From: Bacillota bacterium
Lineage (GTDB): Bacteria > Armatimonadota > HRBIN16
Length of the DNA stretch: 64,000 nucleotides
NCBI GenBank assembly: GCA_023511455.1
Contig: JAIMBJ010000005.1
Location: 121,452-185,451 of the forward strand
Reading direction: 5' to 3'
Each line of letters opens with the position of its first letter. Position 1 is the stretch's first letter. Shown piece by piece: positions 1-9,394 of the stretch. The translations under genes and the position numbers were made by a program. The notes below the pieces were generated by a model. That model saw only the letters and a list, made by a program, of their open reading frames with translations. It did not search any database and was not told the origin of the DNA.

Positions 1-1213
1 TCAGCAGGTCGTCGATAAGCCGCTTCAGGCGGTCGGTTTCGGTGTCGATAATCTGCAGGAACTCCCGCTGTGTCTCGCGGTCATAGAAGCCTTCCGTATC
101 CTGCAGCAGGGTGGACACGAAGCCCTTGATGGAAGTCAGCGGTGTGCGCAGCTCGTGCGAGACCGTTGAAACGAAGGCGGTCTTCATGCGCTCTACGTTG
201 CGGATTTCGGTGATGTCATTGAAGATAGCCACCGCGCCGATGAGGTCGTTCTCTTCGTCACCGCGCACGACAGCTGCCTGAACCTGGAAGATTCGCTCCG
301 CCTCGCTTTCGTGGTCTTTCACAGAGATTTCGACAGCACCTTCGCTTTTCTCTGTGAGCGCGTTTTCAAACAGCTCGCGCACCTTGTCGATGTGGATGAC
401 TTCCTTATAGGGTTTGCCGATGACGTTCTCGCCGTTTTTGATGCCGAAGATGCGCCGCGCGGAGGCGTTCATCTGCGTGATTCGCTCGTGCTTATTCACC
501 ATCACGAGCCCGGCATACAGGCTTTCGATGGTATGCACCAGCTCCTCTTTTTCTTCAACCACCTCGCGGTACATCTGCGCACTGACGATGACCGCGGCAG
601 CGTTGCGGGCGAGACGCTCGAGCAAGCGCACGTCCTCGTCGATGAAGGTGCCTCCATAACGCTTATTGAACACGTGCACTACACCGATAGTGATGCGGTC
701 AATCACGCGGTTCTCTTCGTCGCGCTTTTCCACAATCAGCGGTGCACTGACGCCGTTGCGGATGCGCAGCAGTGCCACATGCTCCTGCAGGGTGCGGGGG
801 TCGTTCACCGCATCATGGAAGATAACGGGCTGCGACGAGCGGAATACCTCCCCGCTGATGCCCTGTGTGGCTCGAACGCGGAAGCTGCGGATTTCATCGT
901 CGGTGAGACCGAAGGCAGGACGTACCGCATAGAGCTCCCCGGTCTCGCGGTCAAACAGCATGAAGACGCATTTCTCCGCCTGGAGAATCATGGCGATACG
1001 GTGTACCAGGCGTTTGAGAGTCTCCTCGAACTCGGTGATAGCCGTAGGGGTTTCTACTGTCTCGGCAGTGCTGCGGTATTTTTGTTCCAGTTCCCGATAG
1101 CTATGCTGTAGCTCTTGCAGATCGCGCTCCAGCTTCGCGATATATCTGTCCTTCTCCTCCAGGCTTTTCTGGAGTGCCTCAATTTGTGAGCGCAGTTGAA
1201 ACACGTTGTCCAT
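1..1213 (-). CDS. GAF/PAS sensor histidine kinase (3' end cut by window edge)
   Basis: Two-component sensor kinase that would autophosphorylate on histidine and pass phosphate to a response regulator not in view. The 404 visible residues begin with an ATG at 1213 followed by a coiled coil of about 45 residues (QLRSQIEALQKSLEEKD onward). Then come a GAF domain (about 60-205), a PAS domain (about 225-345) and the start of a HisKA dimerisation domain with the H-box VSHELRTPLTSIKGF. The ATPase domain lies beyond base 1. I see no membrane segment, so it is probably cytosolic. The frame was read continuously across the start region and the end. It follows the che/HDOD genes on the same strand but has its own promoter at 1268-1296. 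The signal sensed cannot be told from sequence. Confidence 0.88.
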   Translation of the reverse strand, partial: MDNVFQLRSQIEALQKSLEEKDRYIAKLERDLQELQHSYRELEQKYRSTAETVETPTAITEFEETLKRLVHRIAMILQAEKCVFMLFDRETGELYAVRPAFGLTDDEIRSFRVRATQGISGEVFRSSQPVIFHDAVNDPRTLQEHVALLRIRNGVSAPLIVEKRDEENRVIDRITIGVVHVFNKRYGGTFIDEDVRLLERLARNAAAVIVSAQMYREVVEEKEELVHTIESLYAGLVMVNKHERITQMNASARRIFGIKNGENVIGKPYKEVIHIDKVRELFENALTEKSEGAVEISVKDHESEAERIFQVQAAVVRGDEENDLIGAVAIFNDITEIRNVERMKTAFVSTVSHELRTPLTSIKGFVSTLLQDTEGFYDRETQREFLQIIDTETDRLKRLIDDLL

Positions 1214-1267
1214 AAGCGACCTTTTCCTCTCCTGCTTCTCTGCGGATGGTTCCTCTGCACCGAAAGG

Positions 1268-1296
1268 ATTATAACATACAGCCTTTGGGACTGCAA
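1268..1296 (-). promoter_or_regulatory. sigma-70-type promoter for the GAF/PAS kinase
   Basis: On the minus strand TTGCAG (1296-1291) and TATAAT (1273-1268) are separated by 17 bp. The predicted start near 1261 leaves a leader of about 48 nt before the ATG at 1213. Confidence 0.6.
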
Positions 1297-1404
1297 CCCG
1301 AAAACTTTCGGCATGTCCGGCGGGGCGTGCTGAACGGTGCTGCCGACCGATTAGTTAGGCGGTATCCCCACTAGAATAGTTCCATAAAAGCGGTGTTTCC
1401 CGCT

Positions 1405-2307
1405 CTACGGAGACTGGAGGATGTGCAAAAAGTCTCTCGCCGCATCCATCTGCATTTCCACCTCACGCCGGCACCAGCTCCACGAGTTGTTGTCCATGCG
1501 GAAGACCTCACAGAGATGAACAGGCAGGTCTGGCATCTGTTCGGGGGGGGCTTCGGCAGCAATGCTACCCGACAACCTGTCGCCCAGATACACCGCGCCT
1601 ACCTGATGGAAGAAGGGGGAATCCTCTATCGGGTCGTGATGGTGCAGCATCACCTCTGCGAACACAGGGGGGAGGTTCCAGTGTTCCGCCATCCTCGCGC
1701 CGACCTCAGCGTGTGTGATGCCCAGCAGTTCTTGCTCTAACGGGTAGACGGCCTCCAGGCACTCGCTTCGCTCTACGACTGCCCGATACTCGGCTGGAAA
1801 GTTCTGGCTCAGGAACAGAATGCCCAAATCGTGTAGCAGACCTGTGAGGAACATTTCCTCGCGCATAATCAGGTCTTTGCGTAGATGCTTGGCAAGCGCG
1901 GCAGCCGCCAGCGCTGTCTCCAGAGAGTGTTCCCAGAACCGTTGCCGGTTTACCGGCGAGCTGGCGCCGTGTCGCAAGACCAGGCGCACGGCAGCGACAC
2001 CTATCGCCAGATTACGAATGGTCTCGAAACCCAGCAGAATGACGGCATGGGATAACGTGGTGATGCGTTTGGGGAAGCCGTATCTCGCCGAGTTCACCAG
2101 ACGCAGCACTTTCGAGGAGAGCACCTCGTCCATGCTGATAACCTTTTGCAGGTCCTGCACCCCGCAGTTCGGGTCGTTAGTCATCTCCATCACCCTGGTG
2201 ATGACCGCAGGCATGGGAGGCAGGCGCTCGAGGCTCTCGCGGATGGCTTCCTCCAGATGTTTTGTGTCGATGACACTGGATGCTGACATGTAAGACAGCT
2301 CTCCCAT
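1405..2307 (-). CDS. HDOD domain signalling protein
   Basis: A 300-residue protein whose HDOD domain spans about residues 20-225. HDOD is a relative of HD phosphohydrolases that often lacks catalysis and acts as a signalling scaffold. The family hallmarks LPPMPAVITRVMEM and ILLGFETIRNLAIG are present, and the HD pair falls in LLHDLG at residues 159-160. About 75 residues of unassigned C-terminal sequence follow. The ATG at 2307 has a strong Shine-Dalgarno (GGAGAAGGAG); a second ATG at 2289 is possible. It starts 25 bp after cheA ends, so it is probably cotranscribed with the chemotaxis genes. A second HDOD gene lies in the pilus operon (26306-27181). Confidence 0.9.
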   Translation of the reverse strand: MGELSYMSASSVIDTKHLEEAIRESLERLPPMPAVITRVMEMTNDPNCGVQDLQKVISMDEVLSSKVLRLVNSARYGFPKRITTLSHAVILLGFETIRNLAIGVAAVRLVLRHGASSPVNRQRFWEHSLETALAAAALAKHLRKDLIMREEMFLTGLLHDLGILFLSQNFPAEYRAVVERSECLEAVYPLEQELLGITHAEVGARMAEHWNLPPVFAEVMLHHHDPIEDSPFFHQVGAVYLGDRLSGSIAAEAPPEQMPDLPVHLCEVFRMDNNSWSWCRREVEMQMDAARDFLHILQSP

Positions 2308-2332
2308 CGTTTTCTCCTTCTCCTTTCCTCAT

Positions 2333-4450
2333 TCAGGCGGCACGTGCCGACACGTTGTGGAAAAGGTCTGCCACCTCCAGAATCAGGGCAACGCGCCCGT
2401 CGCCCAGGATGGTCGCGCCGGAGACGCCGCCAATCTCCCCAAGGTACCGGCTGAGCGACTTAATCACTATCTCCTGCTCGCCAATCAGGTGGCTGACCAC
2501 CAGCCCGACCTGCCGTTCACCCAGCCCAACAACCACCACAAACATGGGCTCTTCACCGCGGCAGGAGCGTGCGGAGAAATCCTCATCGTAGAAGTGTGCC
2601 TTCAGGCTGATGAGCGGCAGCGTGCGTCCGCGCAGCACGATGGTCGGGCGCATACCGACAAACTGCACCATTTCGGGCTCGATCTTGAGCGTTTCCAGCA
2701 CGGAGCTGAGCGGGATGGCATAGACCTGTCCGTTCACGCGCACCAGCAGCGCACGGATAATCGCCAGAGTGAGGGGCAGGCGGACAGAGATGCGGGTGCC
2801 TTGGCCAGGAGTGCTATCTATATCCACAATGCCTCCGACACGCTGGATATTGTTGCGCACGATGTCCATCCCCACGCCCCTGCCGGATACTTCTGTAACC
2901 TCTTTGGCGGTGCTGAAGCCGGGCGCGAAGATGAGGCTCAGTGCCTCGCGGTCGCTCAACCTTTCCGCTGCATCGCGAGTGAGAATACCTTTGCGTACCG
3001 CCACCTCCCGCAGCTGCGCAGGGTCCATCCCCTTGCCGTCATCTTCTATCTCGATCAGGATGTAGTTCTCTTCGTGCCGTGCGCTCAGGCGAATGGTTCC
3101 CTGACGGGGTTTGCCCGCCGCCTCGCGCACTTCGGGCGGCTCGATGCCGTGGTCCACGCTGTTGCGCAGCATGTGTATCAGCGGGTCGCTGATGATTTCA
3201 ATCACCGAGCGGTCGAGCTCGGTTTCCTGACCTTCCATGACCAGCCGTACCTCTTTGCCGAACTTCTGGGCGAGGTCGCGTATCATGCGCGGGAAGCGGT
3301 TGAACACGTGCTCGATGGGCAACATGCGCGCTTTCATAATGTGTTCCTGCAGCTCATCGGTGATGCGCCCGATGTGTCCCGCCGCTTCCAGAAGACTGTC
3401 CACGAGGTCATCGTGCTGGGAACGCGCCTCGAATTCGCGCCCCAGCTGGGCAATGCGGGTACGGTCGATCACCAGCTCCCCGACAAGGTTTAACAGCGTG
3501 TCCAGACGCGCTACATCCACCCTTACCGTCTGGGACATAGCGGGTGTGCGGCTGGTGGTCTTCTCCGTTTCGCCTTCAGAGGAAATGGGAGGTTCGGGGC
3601 GCGGCCCTGTTGTCTGGGCGACGGGCGAATCCAGCACCTTTTGCGGCCCTTGCTCGGCGCGGGGGGCAGGTTGCGCCGGAACAGCGGCGGTAGCCTCCTG
3701 CCAGGGCGATACCTCCACGTCCCGTATCTCGCTGATGCCCATCAGCGCGCTTCGCAGATGCTCGATGGGCTTATCCGTGGCGACGAGGAGCTGGAACGAG
3801 TCGTCGAACTGTTCGTTATCCAGCGCGTCCTCGTCAGGGTACGACGCGATTACGGCGCCACCGCTGGCGTCTATCGCCTGCAGCACCATCAGCGCGCGTA
3901 CCGACTTCATCAGCGTATCTTCCGCCAGCCGCACGGTAAAGTGATAGACCTGCAGCCCGTTGTCGATAGCCGTCAATGCGGCTTCTCGCTGGTGCTCCTG
4001 CAGAACCAGTTCGGCTGGGGCTTGTGGTTGCGCCGATGATGGTGTATTCGCTGCTGATATGTCGGTGGTGGTTTCCTGCAGGGCGTTGCGCAGACTCTGC
4101 ACCAGTTCATCACAGTCGATGTTGGATGTGCCGCCCTCCGCAATCTGGTCGCGCATGGCTTTGAGGGTATCCAGTGCGTCGAAAAGGCGGTTCACCAGCG
4201 ACGTACTGACATTGATTTCACCTTTGCGCAGGGCATCGAAAACATCCTCCATCGCGTGGGTGAGCTCTCCCATGGCGGTGAAGCCCATCGCGCGCGATGA
4301 CCCCTTCAGGGTGTGGGCAGCCCGAAATATCTCGTTCAACACATCCTGAGAAGGCGATTGCTCCAGCAGCAGGATGTCCTGCTCCAGAATGTTAATCTGT
4401 TCGGCAGCCTCCTCCAGAAACAGCGCAATGTATTCGCCAGTATCCATCAT
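2333..4450 (-). CDS. cheA: chemotaxis histidine kinase CheA
   Basis: Kinase of the chemoreceptor array; it phosphorylates CheY-type regulators in response to receptors coupled through CheW. Domain order: Hpt (P1) at about 1-105 with phospho-accepting His in AAHTLKGSSRA, a variable region with a degenerate P2-like part, P3 dimerisation around RLDTLLNLVGELVI, HATPase (P4) with N-box NSVDHGIEPPEVREAAG and the G-box region SGRGVGMDIV, and a CheW-like P5 at the end. The frame opens with TTG at 4456, but I prefer the ATG at 4450, which has GAGG six bases upstream, giving 705 aa. No CheY, CheB, CheR or receptor gene is in the window. The cluster could serve pilus-based motility as well as flagella. 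Confidence 0.95.
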   Translation of the reverse strand: MMDTGEYIALFLEEAAEQINILEQDILLLEQSPSQDVLNEIFRAAHTLKGSSRAMGFTAMGELTHAMEDVFDALRKGEINVSTSLVNRLFDALDTLKAMRDQIAEGGTSNIDCDELVQSLRNALQETTTDISAANTPSSAQPQAPAELVLQEHQREAALTAIDNGLQVYHFTVRLAEDTLMKSVRALMVLQAIDASGGAVIASYPDEDALDNEQFDDSFQLLVATDKPIEHLRSALMGISEIRDVEVSPWQEATAAVPAQPAPRAEQGPQKVLDSPVAQTTGPRPEPPISSEGETEKTTSRTPAMSQTVRVDVARLDTLLNLVGELVIDRTRIAQLGREFEARSQHDDLVDSLLEAAGHIGRITDELQEHIMKARMLPIEHVFNRFPRMIRDLAQKFGKEVRLVMEGQETELDRSVIEIISDPLIHMLRNSVDHGIEPPEVREAAGKPRQGTIRLSARHEENYILIEIEDDGKGMDPAQLREVAVRKGILTRDAAERLSDREALSLIFAPGFSTAKEVTEVSGRGVGMDIVRNNIQRVGGIVDIDSTPGQGTRISVRLPLTLAIIRALLVRVNGQVYAIPLSSVLETLKIEPEMVQFVGMRPTIVLRGRTLPLISLKAHFYDEDFSARSCRGEEPMFVVVVGLGERQVGLVVSHLIGEQEIVIKSLSRYLGEIGGVSGATILGDGRVALILEVADLFHNVSARAA

Positions 4451-4495
4451 ACGCAACCTCGCGGCAAAGAGATTCTATGCTGGTCAGCGGAGCCT

Positions 4496-4945
4496 CTATT
4501 GCTGTTCCACCACTTTTTCCACATCCAGCAGCAGCACCAGCTTGTCGTTGACCTTTCCTAACCCGCTGATGTAATCTGCGCTTTCGGTGCCTGCCATCTG
4601 GGTGGGTGGCTCGATATGGTCTTCGGGCAGCCGAAGCACCTCTGAGACGGCATCCACAATCATGCCAATGCTTTCGCCGTTCACCTCTACCACGATGATG
4701 CGCGACTGGGGAGTTTCTTCCTGAACAGGCAAACCCAGCCGTGCGCTGAGGCTCATCACCGGTACGATACGCCCGCGCAAGTTGATGACCCCGCGCATGT
4801 AATGAGGCGCACGCGGCACGAAGGTGATTTCCTTCATGCGGATGATTTCGTGGATATACGAAATGTCAATAGCGTATGTCTCGTTGCCCAGACGAAACGC
4901 AACAACCTGCCTTTCGGCGGTTGCGGTCATCGTTGCCGCGCTCAT
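4496..4945 (-). CDS. cheW: chemotaxis coupling protein CheW
   Basis: Single CheW domain of 149 aa that links chemoreceptors to CheA. Typical features are the N-terminal strand VVAFRLGNETYAIDISYI, the conserved MRGVINLRGRIVPVMSL segment and a final strand LVLLLDVEKVV. The ATG at 4945 is preceded by GGAGGGAA. It lies 45 bp upstream of cheA in the same direction and is presumably its cotranscribed partner. Confidence 0.95.
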   Translation of the reverse strand: MSAATMTATAERQVVAFRLGNETYAIDISYIHEIIRMKEITFVPRAPHYMRGVINLRGRIVPVMSLSARLGLPVQEETPQSRIIVVEVNGESIGMIVDAVSEVLRLPEDHIEPPTQMAGTESADYISGLGKVNDKLVLLLDVEKVVEQQ

Positions 4946-5051
4946 GCGAGTTCCCTCCGCTTGGTGTGAGATTCATACCGGTAAAATCTTCGGTTTAAAA
5001 GGGCTTCTTGTGTAGGGTGAAGGGGTTCAAACGGTTGTCTGCGAGGGGGCA

Positions 5052-7073
5052 CTAGGATTCGGCAGGAACGCTGGGAAGGTATATGTGGAACGTGCTGCCC
5101 TGTCCGGGCTTGCTCTCTACGGTGATGTGACCACCACTTTGCTTCACCACTCCATACACCACCGCCAACCCCAAACCGGTGCCTCTTTCGCCTTTAGTGG
5201 TGTAGAAAGGCTCGAAGATATGTTCCATCTGTTCGGGTTCCATGCCGACGCCGGTATCACGCACCGACAACCTCACGTATTCTCCGGGGGACAGGTCGGG
5301 GTGGGATTGCACATCAGCCTCACCCAGCACGACGTTTGCGGTTTCGATCGTCAGCACTCCACCCTCTGGCATGGCATCGCGGGCATTGATGGCGAGGTTC
5401 AGGATAACCTGCTCTATCTGCGCTGGGTCTGCTTTGACCCTCTTAAGGGCAGGCTCGGTCAGTATTCTCAGGTCTACCTGCTTCCCAATCAAACGCGTAA
5501 TCAGCGGGGCGATGTCGTAGATAATCTGGTTCAGGTCGATAACCTGTGGCGACAACGTCTGGCGGCGGGCAAATGCCAGCAGGTGTTTCGCCAAGTCTGC
5601 CGCACGGTTGGCGGTGTCCAGCAGGCGTTTCAGGTCGTCCACGGCGGGATGTTGCTCGGGCAGGCGCGCGATGGCAAGGTCTGCGTAGCTCATGATTGCG
5701 GTCAGCAGGTTATTGAAATCGTGGGCGATCCCCCCTGCCAGTCGCCCGATGCTGTCCAGACGTTGAGCACGAAATAGTTCGCTTTCAAGCCGCTTGCGCT
5801 CGGTGATGTCGATATCCATGCAGATTATCTGGGTCTGCCCCGCTTCAAGGCGGACGGGGAACAGCGAGGAGAGAATATAACGAGGGGCACCGGAGGCAGT
5901 TCGCGTCTCCCATTCCCGTAGTGGGGCAGGTTGCCCTGTCTTCAGGGTGCGCTGCACCATCTGGTCGAACTCCCTGGCATCCTCTTCCGAAAGCAGAAAC
6001 TCTCCTAATCGCCTGCCCAGCGCCTGCTGCTCGGTGAAGCCGTAAAGTTCTTCGGAAGCCCTGTTCCAGAACAGCACCCTCCCCTCGTGGTCGTAGCCCT
6101 GAACGGCGACACCCGGCGCGTTGTTGATAATCTGGTTGATCTGGTCATAGGCTTGCTGGAGGGCTTTTTGGGCATGGTGTCGCTCGCTGACGGAGGCGGC
6201 AAGTAGCAGCGCAGGCACAGTGGTCACCGTGATAAACACCCACAACAGGGCGACGCTCTCCTGCAAGCCGAAGCTGGCGAACGGACCCTTGCCCATGACC
6301 GTCATCCAGGCAGCCAGTGCTGCCGCGACGAAGTTCGCGGCGGTGCAACCATGCTGCTCAGACCGCAATGCTCCCCAGATGAGTAAGGGAAACGCAAGGA
6401 AGACCAGAGGGTAGGGTTTCACGCCGGCGGAGAGTATCCAGCCACCGAAAACGGCAAGGGTGACCAGACCGGTAAGCGCAAGCACCAGCGCAAACTCCAG
6501 CCAGCCGTCCAGTTGCCAGCGGGGTAAACGGCTCCATACCAGTATCAGGGGAGCGATCAGCAGACCTCCCACCACGTTTCCCAGCCACCATATCAGCCAC
6601 ACCTTCGGGAACTGCTCCCATGCAACAATGCCCGCTGTGCAAAGTGAACCCACCCCAACGGTAGCGCTTGCGGTGGTGCTGAGCAGAGCCGCCCACAGTA
6701 AGAAGTTCCGAACATCCCGGATACGGGGGAAGGAAATCTGGAAGTCGGTAAAACGGGTGAGGAAGAAGGCGCCCAGAAACGCCTCCAGTGTATTCCCTGC
6801 GGATGTGGCGAAGCAGACCCACAACGGAACCGGACTCGCAAGGACTGTTAAAAACGCACCGAGAGCCACACCTGGCAGGAGCTGATACCCGCCCAGCAGT
6901 ACCGCCGCCAGCGACAGTCCTGTGGGCATCCAGATGAGTGTCGCCATCTCCTGGACGTAGGCGAACTGCAAGCCCACCCTTGCCAGCACGAAATACACGA
7001 GCGCCAGCGTCAGGTTGAGCAGGACGATGCGCCATATTGAAACCGTTGCCCCGGAGCGATTCCGGTTGTTCAT
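5052..7073 (-). CDS. MASE1-PAS sensor histidine kinase
   Basis: Membrane sensor kinase of 673 aa. The first 300 residues form a MASE1-type integral membrane region of about eight to ten hydrophobic segments. A PAS domain follows (about 305-430: YDQINQIINNAPGVAVQGYD). The HisKA region holds the H-box GGIAHDFNNLLTAIMSYADLA, and the HATPase region shows NLAINARDAMPEGG, DTGVGM and GTGLGLAVVYG. The GIAHDFNN H-box is the type common in kinases that also carry or partner with NtrC or hybrid receivers; no receiver is fused here. The ATG at 7073 has the Shine-Dalgarno GGAGGGAGGAG. The gap to cheW is 106 bp. The stimulus is unknown. Confidence 0.9.
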   Translation of the reverse strand: MNNRNRSGATVSIWRIVLLNLTLALVYFVLARVGLQFAYVQEMATLIWMPTGLSLAAVLLGGYQLLPGVALGAFLTVLASPVPLWVCFATSAGNTLEAFLGAFFLTRFTDFQISFPRIRDVRNFLLWAALLSTTASATVGVGSLCTAGIVAWEQFPKVWLIWWLGNVVGGLLIAPLILVWSRLPRWQLDGWLEFALVLALTGLVTLAVFGGWILSAGVKPYPLVFLAFPLLIWGALRSEQHGCTAANFVAAALAAWMTVMGKGPFASFGLQESVALLWVFITVTTVPALLLAASVSERHHAQKALQQAYDQINQIINNAPGVAVQGYDHEGRVLFWNRASEELYGFTEQQALGRRLGEFLLSEEDAREFDQMVQRTLKTGQPAPLREWETRTASGAPRYILSSLFPVRLEAGQTQIICMDIDITERKRLESELFRAQRLDSIGRLAGGIAHDFNNLLTAIMSYADLAIARLPEQHPAVDDLKRLLDTANRAADLAKHLLAFARRQTLSPQVIDLNQIIYDIAPLITRLIGKQVDLRILTEPALKRVKADPAQIEQVILNLAINARDAMPEGGVLTIETANVVLGEADVQSHPDLSPGEYVRLSVRDTGVGMEPEQMEHIFEPFYTTKGERGTGLGLAVVYGVVKQSGGHITVESKPGQGSTFHIYLPSVPAES

Positions 7074-7164
7074 CTCTCCTCCCTCCGCTTCACGGCTGAG
7101 GAACAGTTGGCTTTACTCTTTTCTCCTTGCCTTTCAGTATTCCTGCACATTTGCGAGTGTGCTT

Positions 7165-7512
7165 TCAAAAAGCTTCGCGAAGCCAGCGGACGTACGTCTT
7201 GCCCGATTGCCACCACACCTCGACCACATCGAAACGGCACGGAGAATCAGGGCAGAACAGGCTGAGATACACTTCTGCGCATTGGCGCAGGCGGGCTTGT
7301 TTGCGCTCGTCTACTGCCTCACGAGGCATGGCATACTCTACATTATGGCGTGCTTTCACCTCCACAAAGAGTATCGTGTCGCCCTCCTGCGCGATGATAT
7401 CCACTTCACCATACGGACATCGCCAGTTGCGTTGTAACACCGTGCAGCCCTTTTGCCGGAGATACTGTGCGGCGATTTGCTCACCGGCACGCGCCGTCTC
7501 ACGGTTGTCCAT
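7165..7512 (-). CDS. YraN/UPF0102 family putative nuclease-fold protein
   Basis: Small protein of 115 aa with the UPF0102 signature: an N-terminal helix RETARAGEQIAAQYLRQKGC and the PD-(D/E)XK-like core GEVDIIAQEGDTILFVEVKAR. The family is widespread and usually adjoins rnhB; its biochemical role is unsettled, with a nuclease-like fold suggested. I place the start at the ATG at 7512, which overlaps the 3' end of rnhB by 14 bp. An upstream in-frame ATG at 7548 would add 12 unconserved residues. Last gene of the rplS-lepB-rnhB-yraN unit. Confidence 0.85.
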   Translation of the reverse strand: MDNRETARAGEQIAAQYLRQKGCTVLQRNWRCPYGEVDIIAQEGDTILFVEVKARHNVEYAMPREAVDERKQARLRQCAEVYLSLFCPDSPCRFDVVEVWWQSGKTYVRWLREAF

Positions 7513-8146
7513 TGTGATTCTCCAGAGGCAGGCGAGGCTGGTGTGCACAGAAGCTCACGCGGTGCTGGGGACAGAGACCGAACTGCTCGATCGCCTGCCG
7601 ATGTTGTGCGGTACCGTAGCCTTTGTGACGGGCGAAACCATATTGCGGAAACAGCCTGTCCAGCTGTGCCATCAGGTGGTCCCGTACCACCTTTGCCACA
7701 ATAGAGGCTGCGCTAATCACAGGGACCAGTTCATCGCCGTTGATGACGGCTTGCGCGGGATACGGCAGTCCGGCGGGGACGTGAGACCCATCCACCAGCA
7801 CCATATGCAGGGGCACAGGAGACGACTCCACCGAACGCCTCATTGCCAGCAGGGACGCCTTCAGGATGTTCAGTTGCTCGATCTCCGCGACGGTTGCCAG
7901 TCCCACTGAGACGACCAGTGCGTGGCGGTATATCCAGCGACAGGCTTGCTCGCGGTGCGCAGGGGAGAGCTTTTTGGAGTCGCGGATGAACAGCGGAAGC
8001 CCCTCTGCACCGACATCCGCTGGGAGCACTACACAGGCGGCAACCACCGGACCCGCGAGGCAACCACGTCCTGCCTCATCCACTCCGGCAACCAGAGAGT
8101 TCAACGCACAATGCGAATGCGCTGGGGCGGCCAGAAGAGAATCCAT
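7499..8146 (-). CDS. rnhB: ribonuclease HII
   Basis: Removes misincorporated ribonucleotides and RNA from RNA-DNA hybrids during replication and repair. The first catalytic motif is AGVDEAGRGCLAGPVVAA, followed by IRDSKKLSP, the metal-ligand region LVDG and SIVAKVVRD, all type 2 RNase H features. It is 215 aa from the ATG at 8146, but that overlaps lepB by 46 bp and has only a weak ribosome site. A TTG at 8104 that overlaps the lepB stop (TTGA) would give 201 aa starting just before the first motif and may be the true start. Confidence 0.93.
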   Translation of the reverse strand: MDSLLAAPAHSHCALNSLVAGVDEAGRGCLAGPVVAACVVLPADVGAEGLPLFIRDSKKLSPAHREQACRWIYRHALVVSVGLATVAEIEQLNILKASLLAMRRSVESSPVPLHMVLVDGSHVPAGLPYPAQAVINGDELVPVISAASIVAKVVRDHLMAQLDRLFPQYGFARHKGYGTAQHRQAIEQFGLCPQHRVSFCAHQPRLPLENHNGQP

Positions 8147-8880
8147 GCCTTGCCCACCACCCTGTTACGGTCGAGCAGTCCCCACTTGTGTCCGTCGTTG
8201 CTATCATTGCGATTATCACCCAGCATCAGCAGCTTGCCGGGCGGAATCTTTTCGGAGGGAGATTCACGGACGTAAGCCTCGCGGTGAGGGTCAAGGATAA
8301 TCTGATTGTTCTCCATGACCTCGCCGTAGCGGTTGATTTCGTACACGTGTCCGCCGATAATCTTGAGGTTATATTCCGGTGGGCTGGCGATGTACGGTTC
8401 ACGAACCGGGGTACCGTTCCGGTAGAGCACTCCGTCGCGTATCTCTATCACATCGCCGGGTACACCCACGCACCGCTTGATGAACTCAATCTCGCGCGGG
8501 TCTGCCTCCGGCGGCGCTTTGAACACCAGAATATCACCGGCGATGGGCTCGCGCAAGCGCAGGGTAAACTTGTCGACCAGAATGCGGTCGCCCTCCAGCA
8601 GGGTGGGGCGCATGGAGCCTGAGGGGATATAGAAAGCCTGCACGATAAACGGACGGATGACCAGGAACACCAGAATAAAGGCGAGCACTGCCGACTCGAC
8701 CAGTTCGTTCAGCGCGTACAGCCTGGGGCTATACACCGGGGACAACCTGACATCAGGCGAGCGCACCGAGCGCGTGTTCCATGGCGTCAGCCCCAGGCGT
8801 ACCAGCGTGAGAACAGCCGAGATGAGCAAGACATAGCGAACGTTAAGGTTCGCTATCCACTCTACCCATTCGCCGGTCAT
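8101..8880 (-). CDS. lepB: signal peptidase I
   Basis: Membrane serine/lysine protease that cleaves signal peptides from exported proteins. It is 259 aa. There are two hydrophobic segments (about 15-33 and 62-84), then the catalytic serine motif [15 protein letters not shown] with Ser89, the catalytic lysine region [11 protein letters not shown], and a C-terminal box [16 protein letters not shown]. An unusually long stretch between the two hydrophobic segments (about 25 residues) precedes the catalytic part. The start codon overlaps the rplS stop codon as ATGA, so translation is probably coupled. Confidence 0.95.
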   Translation of the reverse strand: MTGEWVEWIANLNVRYVLLISAVLTLVRLGLTPWNTRSVRSPDVRLSPVYSPRLYALNELVESAVLAFILVFLVIRPFIVQAFYIPSGSMRPTLLEGDRILVDKFTLRLREPIAGDILVFKAPPEADPREIEFIKRCVGVPGDVIEIRDGVLYRNGTPVREPYIASPPEYNLKIIGGHVYEINRYGEVMENNQIILDPHREAYVRESPSEKIPPGKLLMLGDNRNDSNDGHKWGLLDRNRVVGKAWILFWPPQRIRIVR

Positions 8881-9239
8881 CGTGGCGTACGCAGTTCCTT
8901 GATTCGTGCGGCTTTACCGATCTTCTTGCGCAGGTAGTACAGTTTGGCGCGGCGTACTTTACCCCTGCGTACCACTTCTATCCTGTCGATACGCGGGGAG
9001 TGAAGCATAAAGGTTCGCTCGACACCGACGCCGTGCGAAATCTTGCGCACGGTGAAGGTTTCGTTAATACCGCCGTGTTTGCGAGCGATAACCACGCCCT
9101 CAAATACCTGAATGCGTTCTTTGTTGCCCTCGATGACCTTCGCGTGCACGCGTACCGTGTCGCCCGGACCGAACTCGGGCAGGTCGGTGCGCAGCTGGTC
9201 TTTGGTGATTTCGGCGAGTATCTGTTGTGCCGATGCCAT
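8877..9239 (-). CDS. rplS: 50S ribosomal protein L19
   Basis: Ribosomal protein at the interface between the two subunits. It is 120 aa, close to the usual 115-120. Family segments are [21 protein letters not shown], the [12 protein letters not shown] block, [16 protein letters not shown] and the basic tail [16 protein letters not shown]. It is first in an operon with lepB, rnhB and yraN. The common partners rpsP, rimM and trmD are not upstream here. A promoter at 9307-9336 and a leader hairpin at 9269-9298 precede it. Confidence 0.97.
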   Translation of the reverse strand: MASAQQILAEITKDQLRTDLPEFGPGDTVRVHAKVIEGNKERIQVFEGVVIARKHGGINETFTVRKISHGVGVERTFMLHSPRIDRIEVVRRGKVRRAKLYYLRKKIGKAARIKELRTPR

Positions 9240-9268
9240 ATTTCAACCCCTTCCGGTATGGATGACAC

Positions 9269-9298
9269 AAAAAGTTCGCGAACGCCTCGCGCGTTCGC
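9269..9298 (-). terminator. leader attenuator-type hairpin upstream of rplS
   Basis: On the minus strand an 8-bp stem (GCGAACGC / GCGTTCGC, 5-nt loop) is followed by GAAC and five Ts. It lies between the promoter at 9307-9336 and the rplS start, so it could act as an intrinsic terminator in the leader. The role in L19 autoregulation is inference. Confidence 0.5.
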
Positions 9299-9306
9299 GC
9301 CACTAC

Positions 9307-9336
9307 AGTATACCAAACCTCTGGGGCACAGGGCAA
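9307..9336 (-). promoter_or_regulatory. promoter of the rplS-lepB-rnhB-yraN operon
   Basis: On the minus strand TTGCCC (9336-9331) and TATACT (9312-9307) are separated by 18 bp. The start is predicted near 9300, just before the leader hairpin, with a leader of about 60 nt. Confidence 0.5.
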
Positions 9337-9394
9337 GGGATGCACTGGGTTTTGGTGAAAATGTCCTTGCCCCCGCAGGCGGGAAGGGCGGGCA

